From: Furcasterigmium furcatum | Lineage: Eukaryota > Ascomycota > Sordariomycetes > Glomerellales > Plectosphaerellaceae | Length of the DNA stretch: 64,000 nt | Assembly (NCBI GenBank): GCA_001599815.1 | Contig: BCIA01000001.1 | Span: forward strand, 4,592,934 to 4,656,933 | Reading direction: 5' to 3' | In this document: piece by piece, positions 23,401 to 34,583 of the stretch | Numbering within the stretch: position 1 is the first letter of the stretch | How the letters are laid out: each line of letters opens with the position of its first letter | Position numbers and translations under genes: made by a program | The notes under the pieces: generated by a model | What the model was told of the DNA's origin: nothing | What the model saw: the letters and a program-made list of their open reading frames with translations, nothing else | The model's database searches: none

Positions 23401-25220
23401 CTTCAGAGCCAGCCCAGCTTCGGAAGCATTGCATCTCCCATCGGCGCCCCGCAACAGACTCCGACCGCTGGGCCCATGGGTGCCGGCTCGGCTTTTTTTG
23501 ATGGAGCCTCGGGGCAGCAGGGATCTGGCCAGCCGCCGATCGGTGCCTCCTTCGACTCCTTTCGAGACGACGATTTGGCGACCTTGAACGCCACTGAGCG
23601 CCAGATGCTTGCCGGCAGCCTCCAGGGAAGCGGGGGCAGCTTCTTCCCCCCTCAGCCTATCGGAGCTCCTGGCGACGCTCTTCTCCGGGGAAATCTTCCA
23701 GGGACTGAGCAACTCGCTGAAGACGAGGAAGGATTTCGTGAGCGTCTAAAGGAGTTCGAGGGACTCCGTGCCGAGCACGAAGCCCAACAGCAGCACGGCG
23801 ATATCCTCCAGCAGAGCATTGAGGACGAGCAGTCCATGGTCAACCCTGCTTCGATTGCCCACCACGGTGACGACGAGTTCAAGAGCCTCGCGGCAGAGGT
23901 GCAGAAGCTGTCTTTGACTCAACAGGTCCAAGCCGCGCAAGCAGCCGCCGCCGCGCAGAGCGCCGTCACGGGACTCCCCACGTCTTTCCCGCCTCCTCCC
24001 CCCCAGTCGGGTACTCCGCTGCCGGCCCCTACCGCCCAGAGAGCCAGGTCTAATCTGCCTGAGCAATACAGCCGCTCCCAGTCGGGCACTCCTGACACAT
24101 CCTCCGCGGTTGAGCCGCCTCCTCTGGCCCCGTGGGCAAAGGAAACCGGTCCTGGGGGACGCAAGGGACCAAGCCTGAAGGAGATCCAGGAAACGGAGGC
24201 TCGCAATGCCGCCAAGGCCGAGGAGGCTGCCGCTGCCGCTCGTCGGGCTGCTCTGGAACAGGAAGCCGCCGCTCTCCGTGAGCGCGAGAAGGCCGCCGCC
24301 GCCTCCATCGCCACCGGCCTCCCGACTACCAGCACTTGGGGCAATGGCTCTCCCGTGCCCGCCGGAAGCCCCTGGACCAAGCCTGGCGCCACCAAGGCCC
24401 CGGCCGCCGTGAGTGGCCCATCGAAGCAAAAGACGCTCGCCGACATCCAGCGCGAAGAAGAGGTCCGCAAGGCCAAGGCGCATGCCCAGGCACAGGCTCT
24501 TGCTGCTCAAGCTGGCGTCGCCCCCGTCCCCAACAACAAGCGGTATGCTGATTTCGCGGTCCGGCCCGGAAACGCCGCCCTGGGTCCTCAGCCGGCCGGC
24601 ACCATTGCCCCCCCTCCCGGCAGCGGCTGGGCGACGGTCGGCGCCGGCGGCAAGGTCAAGGTCCCCACCGGACCTGCAGCCCAGAGCCCTGTTCGCTCCG
24701 TCAGCGCCGCCAGCAACGTCAAGACGGCACCCGCTCCTAAGCCCATTGTGAAGCCTGCGCCCTCGAGCACCGCCACCACTGCCAAGTCAGAGGCGATGGA
24801 CGAGTTCAAGAAGTGGCTCGATCGCGAGCTGGCCCGTGGCATCACCGGCGTTGACCGTAAGTAAGCTGAATTCATTGAGTGATCTGTCCGCTGACCACCG
24901 TTGTAGTCGAATCCTTCGCCACCACGCTTCTTGTTCTTCCGCTTGAACCGATGGTCATCGAGGACGCCATCTACGCGAACAGCAAGACCATGAACGGGCA
25001 GCACTTCGCCGAGGAGTTCATCAAGCGCAAGAAGCGCGCAGATCTGGGGATCGTCGAGAAGCAGCCTGGCAGCACCACCACCGAGGGTGGCGCGGCTGGC
25101 AGCGGCTGGAACGAGGTCGCCAAGAAGGGCGGCAACAAGGAGGCCCCGGCCGCCGACAATGGCATTCAGGGCGCTGGGTTCAAGGTTGTGCCTGGCCGCA
25201 AGAAGGGTGGAAAGAAGTAG
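20493..25220 (+). CDS. Large GYF-domain protein (Smy2/GIGYF-like)
   Basis: Predicted 1459-residue cytosolic adaptor. Exons: 20493-20599, 20852-21254, 21301-24856, 24907-25220. Introns begin GTACGT, GTATGT and GTAAGT, and phases agree at each joint. The GYF domain lies at about residues 715-775: MRWVYLDPQGLVQGPFTGLE followed by MNDWYKANFF and LRVKKVEDP. This domain binds proline-rich ligands of the PPG-phi type. Exons 1-2 carry the family N-terminus: a Gly/Arg-rich stretch, WTRRDGRTNGTLTFR, then YGKHTILELFQNAQ. The rest is long and low-complexity, with Gln/Ala-rich coiled-coil stretches around residues 1050-1130. The C-terminus has a conserved-looking block, IYANSKTMNGQHFAEEFIKR, and a Lys-rich tail. 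Yeast homologues act in translational repression, mRNA decay and COPII traffic; which applies here is unknown. Confidence 0.88.
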
Positions 25221-25795
25221 GATGTTCTCAACCCTTATGAGGCCTTGATTTGAACCGCTGGGCAGCGTTGATGTAGAACGTTAAGTGTAGCGATACTGTA
25301 CTGTACTAGTAAGTAGGGTGTAGTATCATTCGAGCGTGTTACAGTCATCTTTTCTCTTGCCGTGGCAATCAGTGCAAGTTCAGCTGCCTTGCCATAAATC
25401 GAGTACCCAAGCCGTCCGTTCTGCAGTCGTAGAAGACCGGTGAACGTCGGTGAAGGAGGGGCAATTGATTATGTCATGTGGAAATCCGATGAAATTGTGC
25501 CCCGCCCCCACCATGAAATTTCCATCTCGAACACTATCCGTACTTTTGCGCCCCCGAACGAGTCACGCCGGCGACGACGACAACGAATTTCTGTGCATAG
25601 ACTTGAGGCGAGACTCCCACGAGACAGCATTACTTATTTTGAGTCGGCCTCTTTCGATCCTTGCGTTTTACTATACCAAGATCTCACTTATCGGTCTTCG
25701 AGAGCGTCCGGCGCACAGAATCGCGGGGCATCTGACGGAGGCAACTGAACCGTCTTCGATCAGCCAGAAAGAAATGCTGGGTTGAAGAAACAGCC
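25221..25795. other. Intergenic region before the TTC27-like gene
   Basis: About 575 bases between two + strand genes. Open frames at 25440-25785 have no domains and end just before the next ATG. Nothing else was recognised. Confidence 0.45.
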
Positions 25796-28700
25796 ATGGC
25801 CGATTCCCAAGCTCCAAACTCCGCTCAAGGAGACTCGCTGCTCGAGAAGATCTCATCCGGTCACTATGTCGACGTCCTGCTCTCCTCACCGGCGACGGAG
25901 CCTCTCATCGCCAGCTTCATTCACTCACTTAACGACTCGATCGAAGTGGCTGCTGCGCCATCCAGCAGCGACGACATCAGCATCGGCCTTGCCGCGTTCA
26001 ATGCATTCCTCCAGACCAATGTCACGGGTCCTGTTCTCGAAAATGTGAAGAAAGTCGAGGCCGCATTCGAGACCATGGCCAAGAAGGCCGGGATCGAGGA
26101 TGGCCTAGCTGGTGTACGGCGGAGGTGTCTCAAGGCGCTGGAGGTGGACGGTGTGCCGCCGTACGCGTACATCCCGAGCCTCGAGCTATTCGCATTTGCG
26201 CGCTACATCTTCACGACGACACAAGTGTCGCTTCACGACCCCATCGTCCTGCCAGTCAAGGGTTCAGACGCGACCTCGAAGATCTCACTGCAATGGCTCC
26301 GCTTGCGGGTGCTGGTCTGGCATTTCCGCCTGCTCACTCAACCTTCCCTGTCGGGATCGTCTTTTGCTAGGTCGATGCACTGGATCGACGTGCCGACTTT
26401 AGTAGACTCCATTACGGAGGCAATGACTTCGCTGAGGGAGACCATCGTCGATGATGTGGATGTGTGGGCTCTCACGGAGAAGCAGACATGGTCGCAGGAG
26501 AGCAAGGTCGAGTTTCTGGTTGAGCAGGCGAATATCTACATCATGCTTGGACGTGACGAGCCCGCGAAGGTGACGATCGCCCAGGCTGCGAAGCTGCATG
26601 GCTTCGTGTATGCCCTCTCAGGAGCTTTGGGAAGGAGGACCAAGTGGCAAGACAAAACCACTAGCCAGCTTGTGGTGCTGGCAAAGAGCGGCGTTCATGT
26701 CCCGGCGCAGGACGATGGAGGGGATGAGGAGGAGACGAAACCCGACGATGTTGCGCTCAACGACGACACGCTTCTGGAGAACATCGAGTTCACCAAAGAC
26801 CAGGACGGCGTCAACGGGAAGGACAAGAATAAGGAGCTGCCAGAGGCCTTGGTCGATCTCGCGCCGGATGCTCAGCCGAATCTGTCGCCCCTGGATCAGA
26901 TTATCCTGCTGACGGAGGCGACCCTGAGGGACTCTTTCTCTCCGGCGGACACAATCACGGCGGAAGAGGTCCTGCCATATGCTGTCAGGGTCGTTTCCGA
27001 AAAGTCGACCAACTGGCAAATCTACACGCAGGCATTGCTAGTGAGATCCCGAATCGAGATGCACAGGAGTCGTACCATCGAAAGAGGTGTGCTGCAGATG
27101 CAGGCTCTCGTCGACCAAGTCATCGTGGACACCGAGGAACCAGCGGCCCCGGCTGCGGAGGAGACTGCCGGGGAGACGAACGACGACGTTGCGGTCCCCT
27201 CGATATCCATTTCCGCCCCGGACTCAGCACCAACTCCTGCGGCTGGTGAGGCGGCAGACAAGCCCACCAGTTTCCTCCGAGGTGCCAAGTCGACGGACTC
27301 TGCACCAGCTCATGTTCGACTGCAATACCTCCACGCCCTCGCATCGCCTCCTCGATGGCATCTGGAATCGGAACTCGCCCACTCCTGGGCTGGTATTGGC
27401 TCTCTCATCTCCGCTCTGGAGATCTTCAAGCGGCTCCGTCTCTGGGCCGAGGTCGCGCTTTGCTTGGCTACTACGGCAGCTGCTTCCGAGGATGACGAGA
27501 CAGCCCGCGGTAGCGGAGGGTACGAGAAGGCCAAGGGTATCCTGCGATGGCGGCTATTCCACCGCACGGGAGCGCAGGTCGATGCCAGCACCCCCAGCGA
27601 CCCCGATGCCGAGGAGCTCCCCGACGACGTGACCCATCTCGATCCAGCGCTGTTTGCCGGGTCCGAAAGAGCACCCGCCGTGCCCGACGCCCCTCGGTTA
27701 TGGTGCCTGCTCGGAGATCTCGAGACCAACGCAGATCACTATGAGCGGGCCTGGACGGTATCAGAGCACCGCTACGCGAGGGCGCAGAAGTCTCTAGGAG
27801 AACACTATCTTCAACAAAAGGACCTCACCAAAGCGTACGAAGCATACACCCTGGCGACCCAAACCAACCGCCTGAACCCGGAACTCTGGTCCCGCCTGGG
27901 CGACATCAGCCTGCGGCTCTCTCGGTTCCGTGACGCCGCTGATGCCTATCGCCGAGCCATCACGTCGACCGGAGATCCAACCGGAGGCGAGGACGCCCGG
28001 ACATGGAGCAACCTAGGCGGTGCCCTCTGGAGTCTCTACCTCGAGACCGTCGACGAGCTCAAGGAGAAGATGCAGACCTCCAGCCTTGACGACGCGCAAC
28101 CCGACGTGAAGCCCCTCGACGACGAGGACGAGACCATCGCAGAGGCCGCGGCCCAAGACGCAAAGGAGCAGAAGGTCCGCGACCCGGCACTGCTCATCTC
28201 GCAGTCCCTGGCGGCGTTCAAGCGCGGCGCGACGCTGTCGAGCGACAACTGGCGCATCTGGGACAACGTCCTCACCCTGTCCATGCGGTGCCGCCCGCCC
28301 GCGTACCGGGAGGCGCTTCAGGCCCTGCAGGCGGTCATCCGGATCCGCAACGAGGAGAGCTCCCTGGACGCGGATGTCCTGCGCGCTCTCCTCCAGGACC
28401 TGGTCTTCTCGCAGACGAAGAAGGAGGACGAGGCGGCGGCGGCCCAGGGCGGCCTTTACGACCCCCCGCGGGGAAGTCTGGAGCGCGGCGCCGTCGGTCT
28501 CATGGAGGAGATGGTCGTGCCGCTCATCACGGTCAAGTCGGAGCTGTGGGAGCTCGTGTCCCGCGAGAGGCTGTGGCGGCGGGACTACAAGGGCGCGGTG
28601 GAGGCTGCCGAGAAGGGGTGGCGGGCGGCCATGGGCTCGACGGGCGCGGCTGGCTCCAGCGGCCTGATGCCTTCGACATCGGGGAGCCAGAAGAACTGGC

Positions 28701-28924
28701 TGGAGGATCGGGAGGCGTTTGACGAGGTTGTGGCGAGGACTGACGAGCTGGTCACTGTGCTCGAGAACTTTGGAGAGAAGGCCGAGGGAGTTGGTGCCAA
28801 GTGGCGAGGGAAGGCCAAGAGCGCTGTCCGCAGCGTCATGGGGCGTGGTAAGGATCCATGGGAGGGGACTGATGGCTGGAAGGTCCTGGAGGGCCTGATG
28901 GAAGGACTCGAGGTCAAGCGATAG
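25796..28924 (+). CDS. TPR protein of the TTC27/Emw1 family
   Basis: Single-exon gene for 1042 residues. The ATG has a good context (AGCCATGG). The N-terminal half is helical and contains the family-like block PLDQIILLTEATLRDSFSP followed by EEVLPYAVRVV and SRIEMHRSRTIERG. Tetratricopeptide repeats are visible from about residue 655: AQKSLGEHYLQQKDLTKAYE, PELWSRLGDISLRLSRFRDA and a later WRIWDNVLTLSM. A short Asp/Glu-rich insertion and an Ala/Ser linker interrupt the repeats. The yeast member, Emw1, is essential and needed for cell-wall integrity. TTC27-type proteins are thought to act as co-chaperone-like scaffolds. Assignment rests on block order and repeat position, not on a database search. 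Confidence 0.82.
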   Translation: MADSQAPNSAQGDSLLEKISSGHYVDVLLSSPATEPLIASFIHSLNDSIEVAAAPSSSDDISIGLAAFNAFLQTNVTGPVLENVKKVEAAFETMAKKAGIEDGLAGVRRRCLKALEVDGVPPYAYIPSLELFAFARYIFTTTQVSLHDPIVLPVKGSDATSKISLQWLRLRVLVWHFRLLTQPSLSGSSFARSMHWIDVPTLVDSITEAMTSLRETIVDDVDVWALTEKQTWSQESKVEFLVEQANIYIMLGRDEPAKVTIAQAAKLHGFVYALSGALGRRTKWQDKTTSQLVVLAKSGVHVPAQDDGGDEEETKPDDVALNDDTLLENIEFTKDQDGVNGKDKNKELPEALVDLAPDAQPNLSPLDQIILLTEATLRDSFSPADTITAEEVLPYAVRVVSEKSTNWQIYTQALLVRSRIEMHRSRTIERGVLQMQALVDQVIVDTEEPAAPAAEETAGETNDDVAVPSISISAPDSAPTPAAGEAADKPTSFLRGAKSTDSAPAHVRLQYLHALASPPRWHLESELAHSWAGIGSLISALEIFKRLRLWAEVALCLATTAAASEDDETARGSGGYEKAKGILRWRLFHRTGAQVDASTPSDPDAEELPDDVTHLDPALFAGSERAPAVPDAPRLWCLLGDLETNADHYERAWTVSEHRYARAQKSLGEHYLQQKDLTKAYEAYTLATQTNRLNPELWSRLGDISLRLSRFRDAADAYRRAITSTGDPTGGEDARTWSNLGGALWSLYLETVDELKEKMQTSSLDDAQPDVKPLDDEDETIAEAAAQDAKEQKVRDPALLISQSLAAFKRGATLSSDNWRIWDNVLTLSMRCRPPAYREALQALQAVIRIRNEESSLDADVLRALLQDLVFSQTKKEDEAAAAQGGLYDPPRGSLERGAVGLMEEMVVPLITVKSELWELVSRERLWRRDYKGAVEAAEKGWRAAMGSTGAAGSSGLMPSTSGSQKNWLEDREAFDEVVARTDELVTVLENFGEKAEGVGAKWRGKAKSAVRSVMGRGKDPWEGTDGWKVLEGLMEGLEVKR

Positions 28925-29181
28925 ATCGATACACTCCAACAAAAGTTCCAAGTTAGCTTCACACTTGGGTAGGCAAGATGGGGGCGTAACAAAATAGAAC
29001 TGAATTAACGTGAGCGATAGATAGCTGACTATTTTGCATGGCTGTGCCACTTTGACCCCTGTCGGATATCAGGCTCAGGATGGATCATCCATCACGGTCG
29101 ACTTGAGCCCCGCACACGAGTTCTGACAGTTTCACATTCTTTCAACAAGTTCTTCTGCCTCTCTCCTCAAGCCCCTTCAAG

Positions 29182-32100
29182 ATGGGCCTCTTCCGGCGGC
29201 TGCGCGGAAAATCACCTCAGCCGCCGACACAGCCAGCATCAGAGACGCCCACTCCAGGTTCATCAAGCACACTCCCCGTGAGGCCCGCTGCGAGAGAGGA
29301 TGAACCTGCGCCAGAACCCGCTGACGCGACGCCGCCCCCGGAGTCTCTATGGGAGCGGGCATACTCCCAGCTGAAAGATGAAAGCCCAGAATTAGTGGAA
29401 GGCTTCGAGCAGCTTGTTCAGAATGCAGACTCCAAAGACCCTTCGGCGTCCATCAACGAGACATCGGTGGATCGGCGTGCCACTCAAGCCGGCATTGACC
29501 ACATCTGTGCCACCAGCCAAAGCAGGATGGAGGATGCAGAGACCAAGTTCAAGATCCGGAACAAGGAGTACAAGGCCCACGATGTCTTCGCCAAGGGCAT
29601 CAAGGTCATTGCTTGGGCGAAAGACCTGGCCGGCCTGGCCACGACAGCGTCCCCCGAAGCATCCGTCGCTTGTGCCGCCTTGTTCCTTGTCCTCCCTCTG
29701 TTCGAGAACCTGGACAAAGTCAAGGAGGCGAACAAGAGCGGTTTTACCTATGTCGCCGCGAGCATGAAGTACTACATGGCGCTGGAACCCGAACTCCTGG
29801 GGATCCGGGGCTCCATCTCGGCAGAGCTCATGGAGCCCGCGGAGGCGAGCATCGTCGACCTGTACCGCCACGTGCTCGCCTTTCAGCTCCAATCCGCCAT
29901 CCGGTTCAACCGCAACAAGTTCAAGAACAAGTTCCGCGACATGTTCGACTACGACGGCTGGGCGGACTTGCTCGCCAGCGTCAAGGATGCCGAGGGCCTC
30001 GTTGCCATGCGCTGGGATGCCATCCAGCGCACCATCGCCGTCCGCGACTTGCGAGGCCTGAGGGAGGAGACCCTTCGGTCCTTCCAGGATCTCCAAAGCC
30101 AGGTGGACGATCTCGTTGCGCTCACGAGGGAGCAGGCCAAGACCACTCGAGAAATCGCCGAGAGGGTGAGGCGGATGGAAGAGCGAGCACTGACCGAGGA
30201 CGAGAATTCTCATCTGCAGGCTCTTCGACACCACGACGCGGCGCAGAACCTGTCCTATGAGCAGGCAAAGGCGCGCACAGAGGACCGTGTTCCGGGGACA
30301 TGCCAGTGGCTGCTCGAGGACGAGGAGTACAATGCATGGTTGTCCTCCAGCTCCGGGCTGCTGCTTGTGTCAGCCGATCCGGGCTGTGGCAAATCCGTGC
30401 TGTCGAAGTACCTTGTCGACGAGGCCCTTCCTCAGGACGGAACACTCTGCTACTTCTTCTTCAAAGACGAGGACCAGAACAAATTGCAGCAGGCCTTGAG
30501 CGCCCTCCTGCATCAGCTCATGTGCTCCAAGGCGTTCTTGGTGAACGAGTATCTCGCGCCGGTCCACGAGAAGAACGGCGAGAGCCTCAGAAACAACACC
30601 ACGCTTCTATGGGATATCCTGAAGAGCTCGCTGCTTGATTCACGTACCGGCCCGGTGGTTCTTCTCATTGATGGCCTGGACGAGTGCAGGACAGAAGACT
30701 TTGAGGAGCTGTCGACTTACATCAATCAGCTCTTCTCCGAGGACTATGCCCATAGGCACCAAGCGAGATGTCTCATGACGACTCGTCCGTATATGGAGAT
30801 TACGTCCCAATTCGAGGCGTCCCATATTCGAGTGTCTGGCGAGGAGAGGTCTGAACTGATCAGAGACGAAGTCAAGCTTGTCATCCAACACAAGCTGGCA
30901 GCGCTGAAGAAGATGCCAAACATAGTCCCCGCCAAGCTTCTCCCCATCCTGGAGCAGAAGCTCCTCAGCATCGATCACCCGACATATCTGTGGATGTCAC
31001 TGACCTTCAAGTTCATCCAGAGCAAGGGTTTCAAGAAGACGGTGAAAGGCCTCGACCAAGCCATCGATCAACTACCACGCACTATCAACGAAGCCTATGA
31101 GAAGATTCTGAACAGGACAGACCTCGAGGATAGGCCCAGGGTCATAAAGGCTCTCACGATTGTCTTGGCTGCCGTCCGGCCGCTGACAGTCAGCGAGATG
31201 AACGTCGCCATGAACTTCGAGCGCGAAATGGAGACGATGGACGAGCTGGACCTCGAGGAAGACGAGGACTTCGAGGCCAGCTTGCGTGATCTGACCGGGC
31301 TCTTCCTCACCATATACAACCACCAGGTCTACTTCCTCCACCAGACTGTTCGCGAGTTCCTCCGAGCCCGAGACGCCGCCGCTCCCGACGTTGGCAAGTT
31401 CCAAGGTTCCATCTCTTCAGCGGAGGCACACCTGCTTATGGGAAGAACGTGCGTCCACTACCTCTGGCTGTACAACAACGCGACCGAGCTTCCCCTCGCG
31501 ATGCCGGAAAGCCTGCAGATGCCCGACATGACGGACGAGCAGCGTGAGTTCTGGGGTCCCCGAGATCGACTGAGCCTCGAGGACTGCATCGCGATAAACC
31601 CCTGCACGGCGCTCTTTGAGTATGCCACCGAGAAGGGGCCCTTTCACCTGCAGGACGAGCCGGATGATGAGCTGTTCCAAGTACTTGTTCAGCTGATGAC
31701 GCAGCCAAAGACGAATTTCTGGTACTACTGGGCCCTCCCGCACCCCGTCTCGGAGAACGAGCTTGTAAATGTCCTCTTTACGGCAGCTGGCGCTGGAATA
31801 ACCGGCGTCATCAGACGGCTAGCCAAAATGCCCGAGATAGATCTCTCGGTCTTGGACACGGAAACTTGCACGGCTCTCTACCGGGCGGTGGAAGGGGACC
31901 ACCTCACGACGGCCAGGGCTCTTCTCGAAGCCGGGGCCAGGCCAGAGCCCGTCATCGATGGGGTGACTTGGATCCCGATGGCCGAGGCCGCGATCAGGGG
32001 CAACCTCGACATGATAAAGCTGCTCATGGAATACGGCGCAGACATCGGCAAGATTGGCAAGATCTTGTATCGGACCCAGGTATCGGTCCTTCATCAGGCG

Positions 32101-32400
32101 ATCGTCGGGTTCCAGGAGGACATCATCCCGTTCATCGTCAAGCACGGGGCAGACATCAATTGCATGGCGGAGTGCGGCTCGGAGTACGATTATCTGGGAA
32201 CGCCACTCCACTGCTCGGCGTACCGGTATTCTCCCGACCTGGCAGAACTCGTCCTCTCTCTCGGCGCGGATGTCAACGCGCGGGATTCTCGGGGGAGGAC
32301 GCCGATTCAAGTGGCGAGGGAAAAGGATCTCCGAGATGTTGTGACACTCTTCTTAAAGGCCGGGGCTATCGAGCAGGAGGAGGGTGATCCGCTGGATTAG
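29182..32400 (+). CDS. NACHT-ankyrin STAND protein (fungal NLR-like)
   Basis: Single-exon gene for 1072 residues with NOD-like receptor architecture. Residues 1-60 form a basic, Pro-rich leader starting MGLFRRLRGKS. Residues about 60-340 are helical and fit the NACHT N-terminal domain of fungal NTPases (SLWERAYSQLKDESPELV, then AGIDHICATS). The NACHT core carries a Walker A at about 396-404 (SADPGCGKSV) and a Walker B near 491 (VVLLIDGLDEC). Typical following blocks are also seen (LMTTRPY, YLWMSLTFKFI, HQTVREFLRA). From about residue 893 to the end there are ankyrin repeats (TARALLEAGA, IKLLMEYGAD, LAELVLSLGADVNARDSRG). Such proteins are candidates for non-self recognition or regulated cell death. 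The ligand is unknown. Only 257 bases separate it from the TPR gene upstream. Confidence 0.9.
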   Translation: MGLFRRLRGKSPQPPTQPASETPTPGSSSTLPVRPAAREDEPAPEPADATPPPESLWERAYSQLKDESPELVEGFEQLVQNADSKDPSASINETSVDRRATQAGIDHICATSQSRMEDAETKFKIRNKEYKAHDVFAKGIKVIAWAKDLAGLATTASPEASVACAALFLVLPLFENLDKVKEANKSGFTYVAASMKYYMALEPELLGIRGSISAELMEPAEASIVDLYRHVLAFQLQSAIRFNRNKFKNKFRDMFDYDGWADLLASVKDAEGLVAMRWDAIQRTIAVRDLRGLREETLRSFQDLQSQVDDLVALTREQAKTTREIAERVRRMEERALTEDENSHLQALRHHDAAQNLSYEQAKARTEDRVPGTCQWLLEDEEYNAWLSSSSGLLLVSADPGCGKSVLSKYLVDEALPQDGTLCYFFFKDEDQNKLQQALSALLHQLMCSKAFLVNEYLAPVHEKNGESLRNNTTLLWDILKSSLLDSRTGPVVLLIDGLDECRTEDFEELSTYINQLFSEDYAHRHQARCLMTTRPYMEITSQFEASHIRVSGEERSELIRDEVKLVIQHKLAALKKMPNIVPAKLLPILEQKLLSIDHPTYLWMSLTFKFIQSKGFKKTVKGLDQAIDQLPRTINEAYEKILNRTDLEDRPRVIKALTIVLAAVRPLTVSEMNVAMNFEREMETMDELDLEEDEDFEASLRDLTGLFLTIYNHQVYFLHQTVREFLRARDAAAPDVGKFQGSISSAEAHLLMGRTCVHYLWLYNNATELPLAMPESLQMPDMTDEQREFWGPRDRLSLEDCIAINPCTALFEYATEKGPFHLQDEPDDELFQVLVQLMTQPKTNFWYYWALPHPVSENELVNVLFTAAGAGITGVIRRLAKMPEIDLSVLDTETCTALYRAVEGDHLTTARALLEAGARPEPVIDGVTWIPMAEAAIRGNLDMIKLLMEYGADIGKIGKILYRTQVSVLHQAIVGFQEDIIPFIVKHGADINCMAECGSEYDYLGTPLHCSAYRYSPDLAELVLSLGADVNARDSRGRTPIQVAREKDLRDVVTLFLKAGAIEQEEGDPLD

Positions 32401-32862
32401 GAATTCATCGCTCTTCAACGTCCGCATCCGTTTGCCCTCTGACTGAACCATGGAACCCCGTCTTGCCCGTGAACCGCCACCTCCGGCAAGCCACCCGGCT
32501 CCGGTCCCGGCCCCACCCCGATCAAGACCGGCGTCTCCGGGCTGCGGGGTCTTCGGCTTGGCATTCTCCACGCTTTTCTGCCCAGTTTTGCGACCTTCCT
32601 CTTTCTGCCTGGTCAAGACAAAACTGCCAGGCCACAAGAAGAAGGATGACGACACATAGAATGGAGTGAACATGCCCAGACATGGGGACCGGCAGTTTCT
32701 TATCGGACATGTCTACAAGAACCTGGAGCCGGCGCAGAGATCGGCACCAGCTTCGGCAGCTCTGCGGTCAGTCTTTAAAAGAGAGCGCTCCCCGTGAGCA
32801 GGCATCGCCGGGATGTGTGTCGCCCTTCATCTAGGTCCATTGACTCTTCTCCAAGCTTCAAT
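32401..32862. other. Intergenic region before the carboxypeptidase gene
   Basis: About 460 bases. A TTTAAAA element around 32774-32780, some 85 bases before the ATG, may serve as a TATA-like site. No gene is seen. Confidence 0.4.
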
Positions 32863-34583
32863 ATGCGTTACTCAAGCTCTCTCAGCCTCGCCCTGCTCCA
32901 GGGCGCCGGCCACGCAGCTGCCCAGTTCGTCTACGCAGACAACCAGGTCCCGGTCGTGAAAGACAGTGACCGTGTTGCCCGCCTGTTCCCGGAGGTGGAG
33001 GACATTGAACTTCTCTCTCCAGCGTTTACAGATCTTGACTCCGTGCCCGAGGCTTTCGCCAACGGCACAAGCGGACCGACCGACCAGTTGACCCTGGAGC
33101 ACTTCCTCCAGACACTGGCTGCCCGCAATGACTGGATGAGCTACCACAACACGCTGCGCTCTGAGGAGGGCCGGTCGCTGCCATACGTCTTCCTCTCCAC
33201 ATCGAACAAGCCGAGCGCGCTGTCCAGGCCGAACCTCAACAGCTACGGCAACTCGACCACGCCTGAATCGTCCGGCAAGGTCCGTATTTGGCTGCAGGGC
33301 GGTGTCCATGGCAATGAGCCGGCAGGCGACCAAGCATTGCTCGCGCTGCTGGGCAAGCTCGATGCCAATGCGACTTGGGCAGAGTCGATCCTCGAAAACG
33401 TTGATATCCTCATGCTGCCGAGGTACAACCCCGACGGTGTGGCCTACTTCCAGGTAAGCTTGTTCTTCTGTATACTCCTAATTGTCGATGATCTCTAACC
33501 TCTATCACTCAGCGCTTCCTGGCCACCTCCTTCGACCCCAACCGTGACCACACCAAGCTCGCCCGCCAGCAGACTCGCGACATCAAGAAGCTTGTTATGG
33601 ACTTTGCTCCCCACGTCGGTGTCGACTGCCACGAGTACACGGCCACGCGTGGATTCGATCCCGAGGGCGATGTCTGGCACCCGTCCCAGGACGGCCAGTT
33701 CTCTGCCATGAAGAACCTCAACATCCACGCCGACATTCGCGAGCTGAGCGAGGGCCTCTTCACCAACTCGATCGCCGCGGCCCTGGAAGACCACGACCTC
33801 CGCTGGAGCCCCTACGTCGTCGGCTCTATCGGCGACGACGACAGCGTCATCCTCGAGGAGACCACCGGCGACGCCAAGATGGGAGACACCTCCGTCGGTC
33901 TCAGCCAGGCCATCATGTTCCTCACCGAGACCCGCGGCATCCGCCTCGCAGACCAGCACTTCCAGCGTCGCGTGGCCTCCGGCCTCGTCATGGTCGAGAC
34001 CCTCGTGCAGGTGGCCGCGGACAACGCAGAGCTCGTGTACCAGACCGTCGAGGACGCCCGCGCAGATTTCATCTCCAGCAACGACGACATCGTCATCACC
34101 GACACCCCGCGCGAGACGAACATCTCCTGGACCTTCATCGACGCCCGCAACGGCTCCCTCGTCAGCGTCCCCGTGACCTTCTTCAACACCACGCCCGCCG
34201 AGGCGAACCTCACCCGCGCCCGCCCCGAGGCCTACGTCTTCTCGAGGGCGTGGTACGACGCCGCCGACCGCCTCCGCGCCGCCGGCGTGGTCGTCGACGA
34301 GCTCCGCGGCGATTTCAGGGGCGAGGTCGAGGCGTTCAACATCACCGGCGCGAGCCTCGCGGCGTCAAAGTACGAGGGCATCGTCCGCACGAGCGTCACC
34401 ACCGAGACGAAGACTAAGAACGTCACCATCCCGGCTGGCGGGTTCTGGGTCAGCACGAGGCAGAAGAACGCCGCGCACGCCTTCAACGTGCTCGAGCCCG
34501 AGAACATCGACTCGTACGCGACGTTTAACATCCTCCCTGTCAGCGTGGGCGATGAGTATCAGGTGTACAGGGTCATGGCATAA
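32863..34583 (+). CDS. Secreted M14-family zinc carboxypeptidase-like protein
   Basis: Predicted 553-residue secreted metallopeptidase. Exons: 32863-33453 and 33513-34583, joined in phase 0 by a 59-base GTAAGC...CAG intron. Residues 1-20 form a signal peptide (LSLALLQGAGHAAAQ). The M14 zinc site is visible: His149-x2-Glu152 in GGVHGNEPAGD, and His237 in GVDCHEYTATRG. Downstream, PRYNPDGVAYFQ, SFDPNRDH and the acidic VILEETTG block (near residue 312) match the substrate-binding and catalytic-Glu positions of the family. The last 200 residues look like a beta-rich extension. Nutrient acquisition outside the cell is the likely role; specificity is unknown. Several Asn-x-Ser/Thr sites suggest N-glycosylation. 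Confidence 0.88.

Noticed and set aside
21691..23712. A 673-residue open frame antisense to the GYF gene
   Set aside because: It is compositional only, Arg/Gly/Ala-rich and without a recognisable domain. The sense strand has a clear GYF domain in the same interval.
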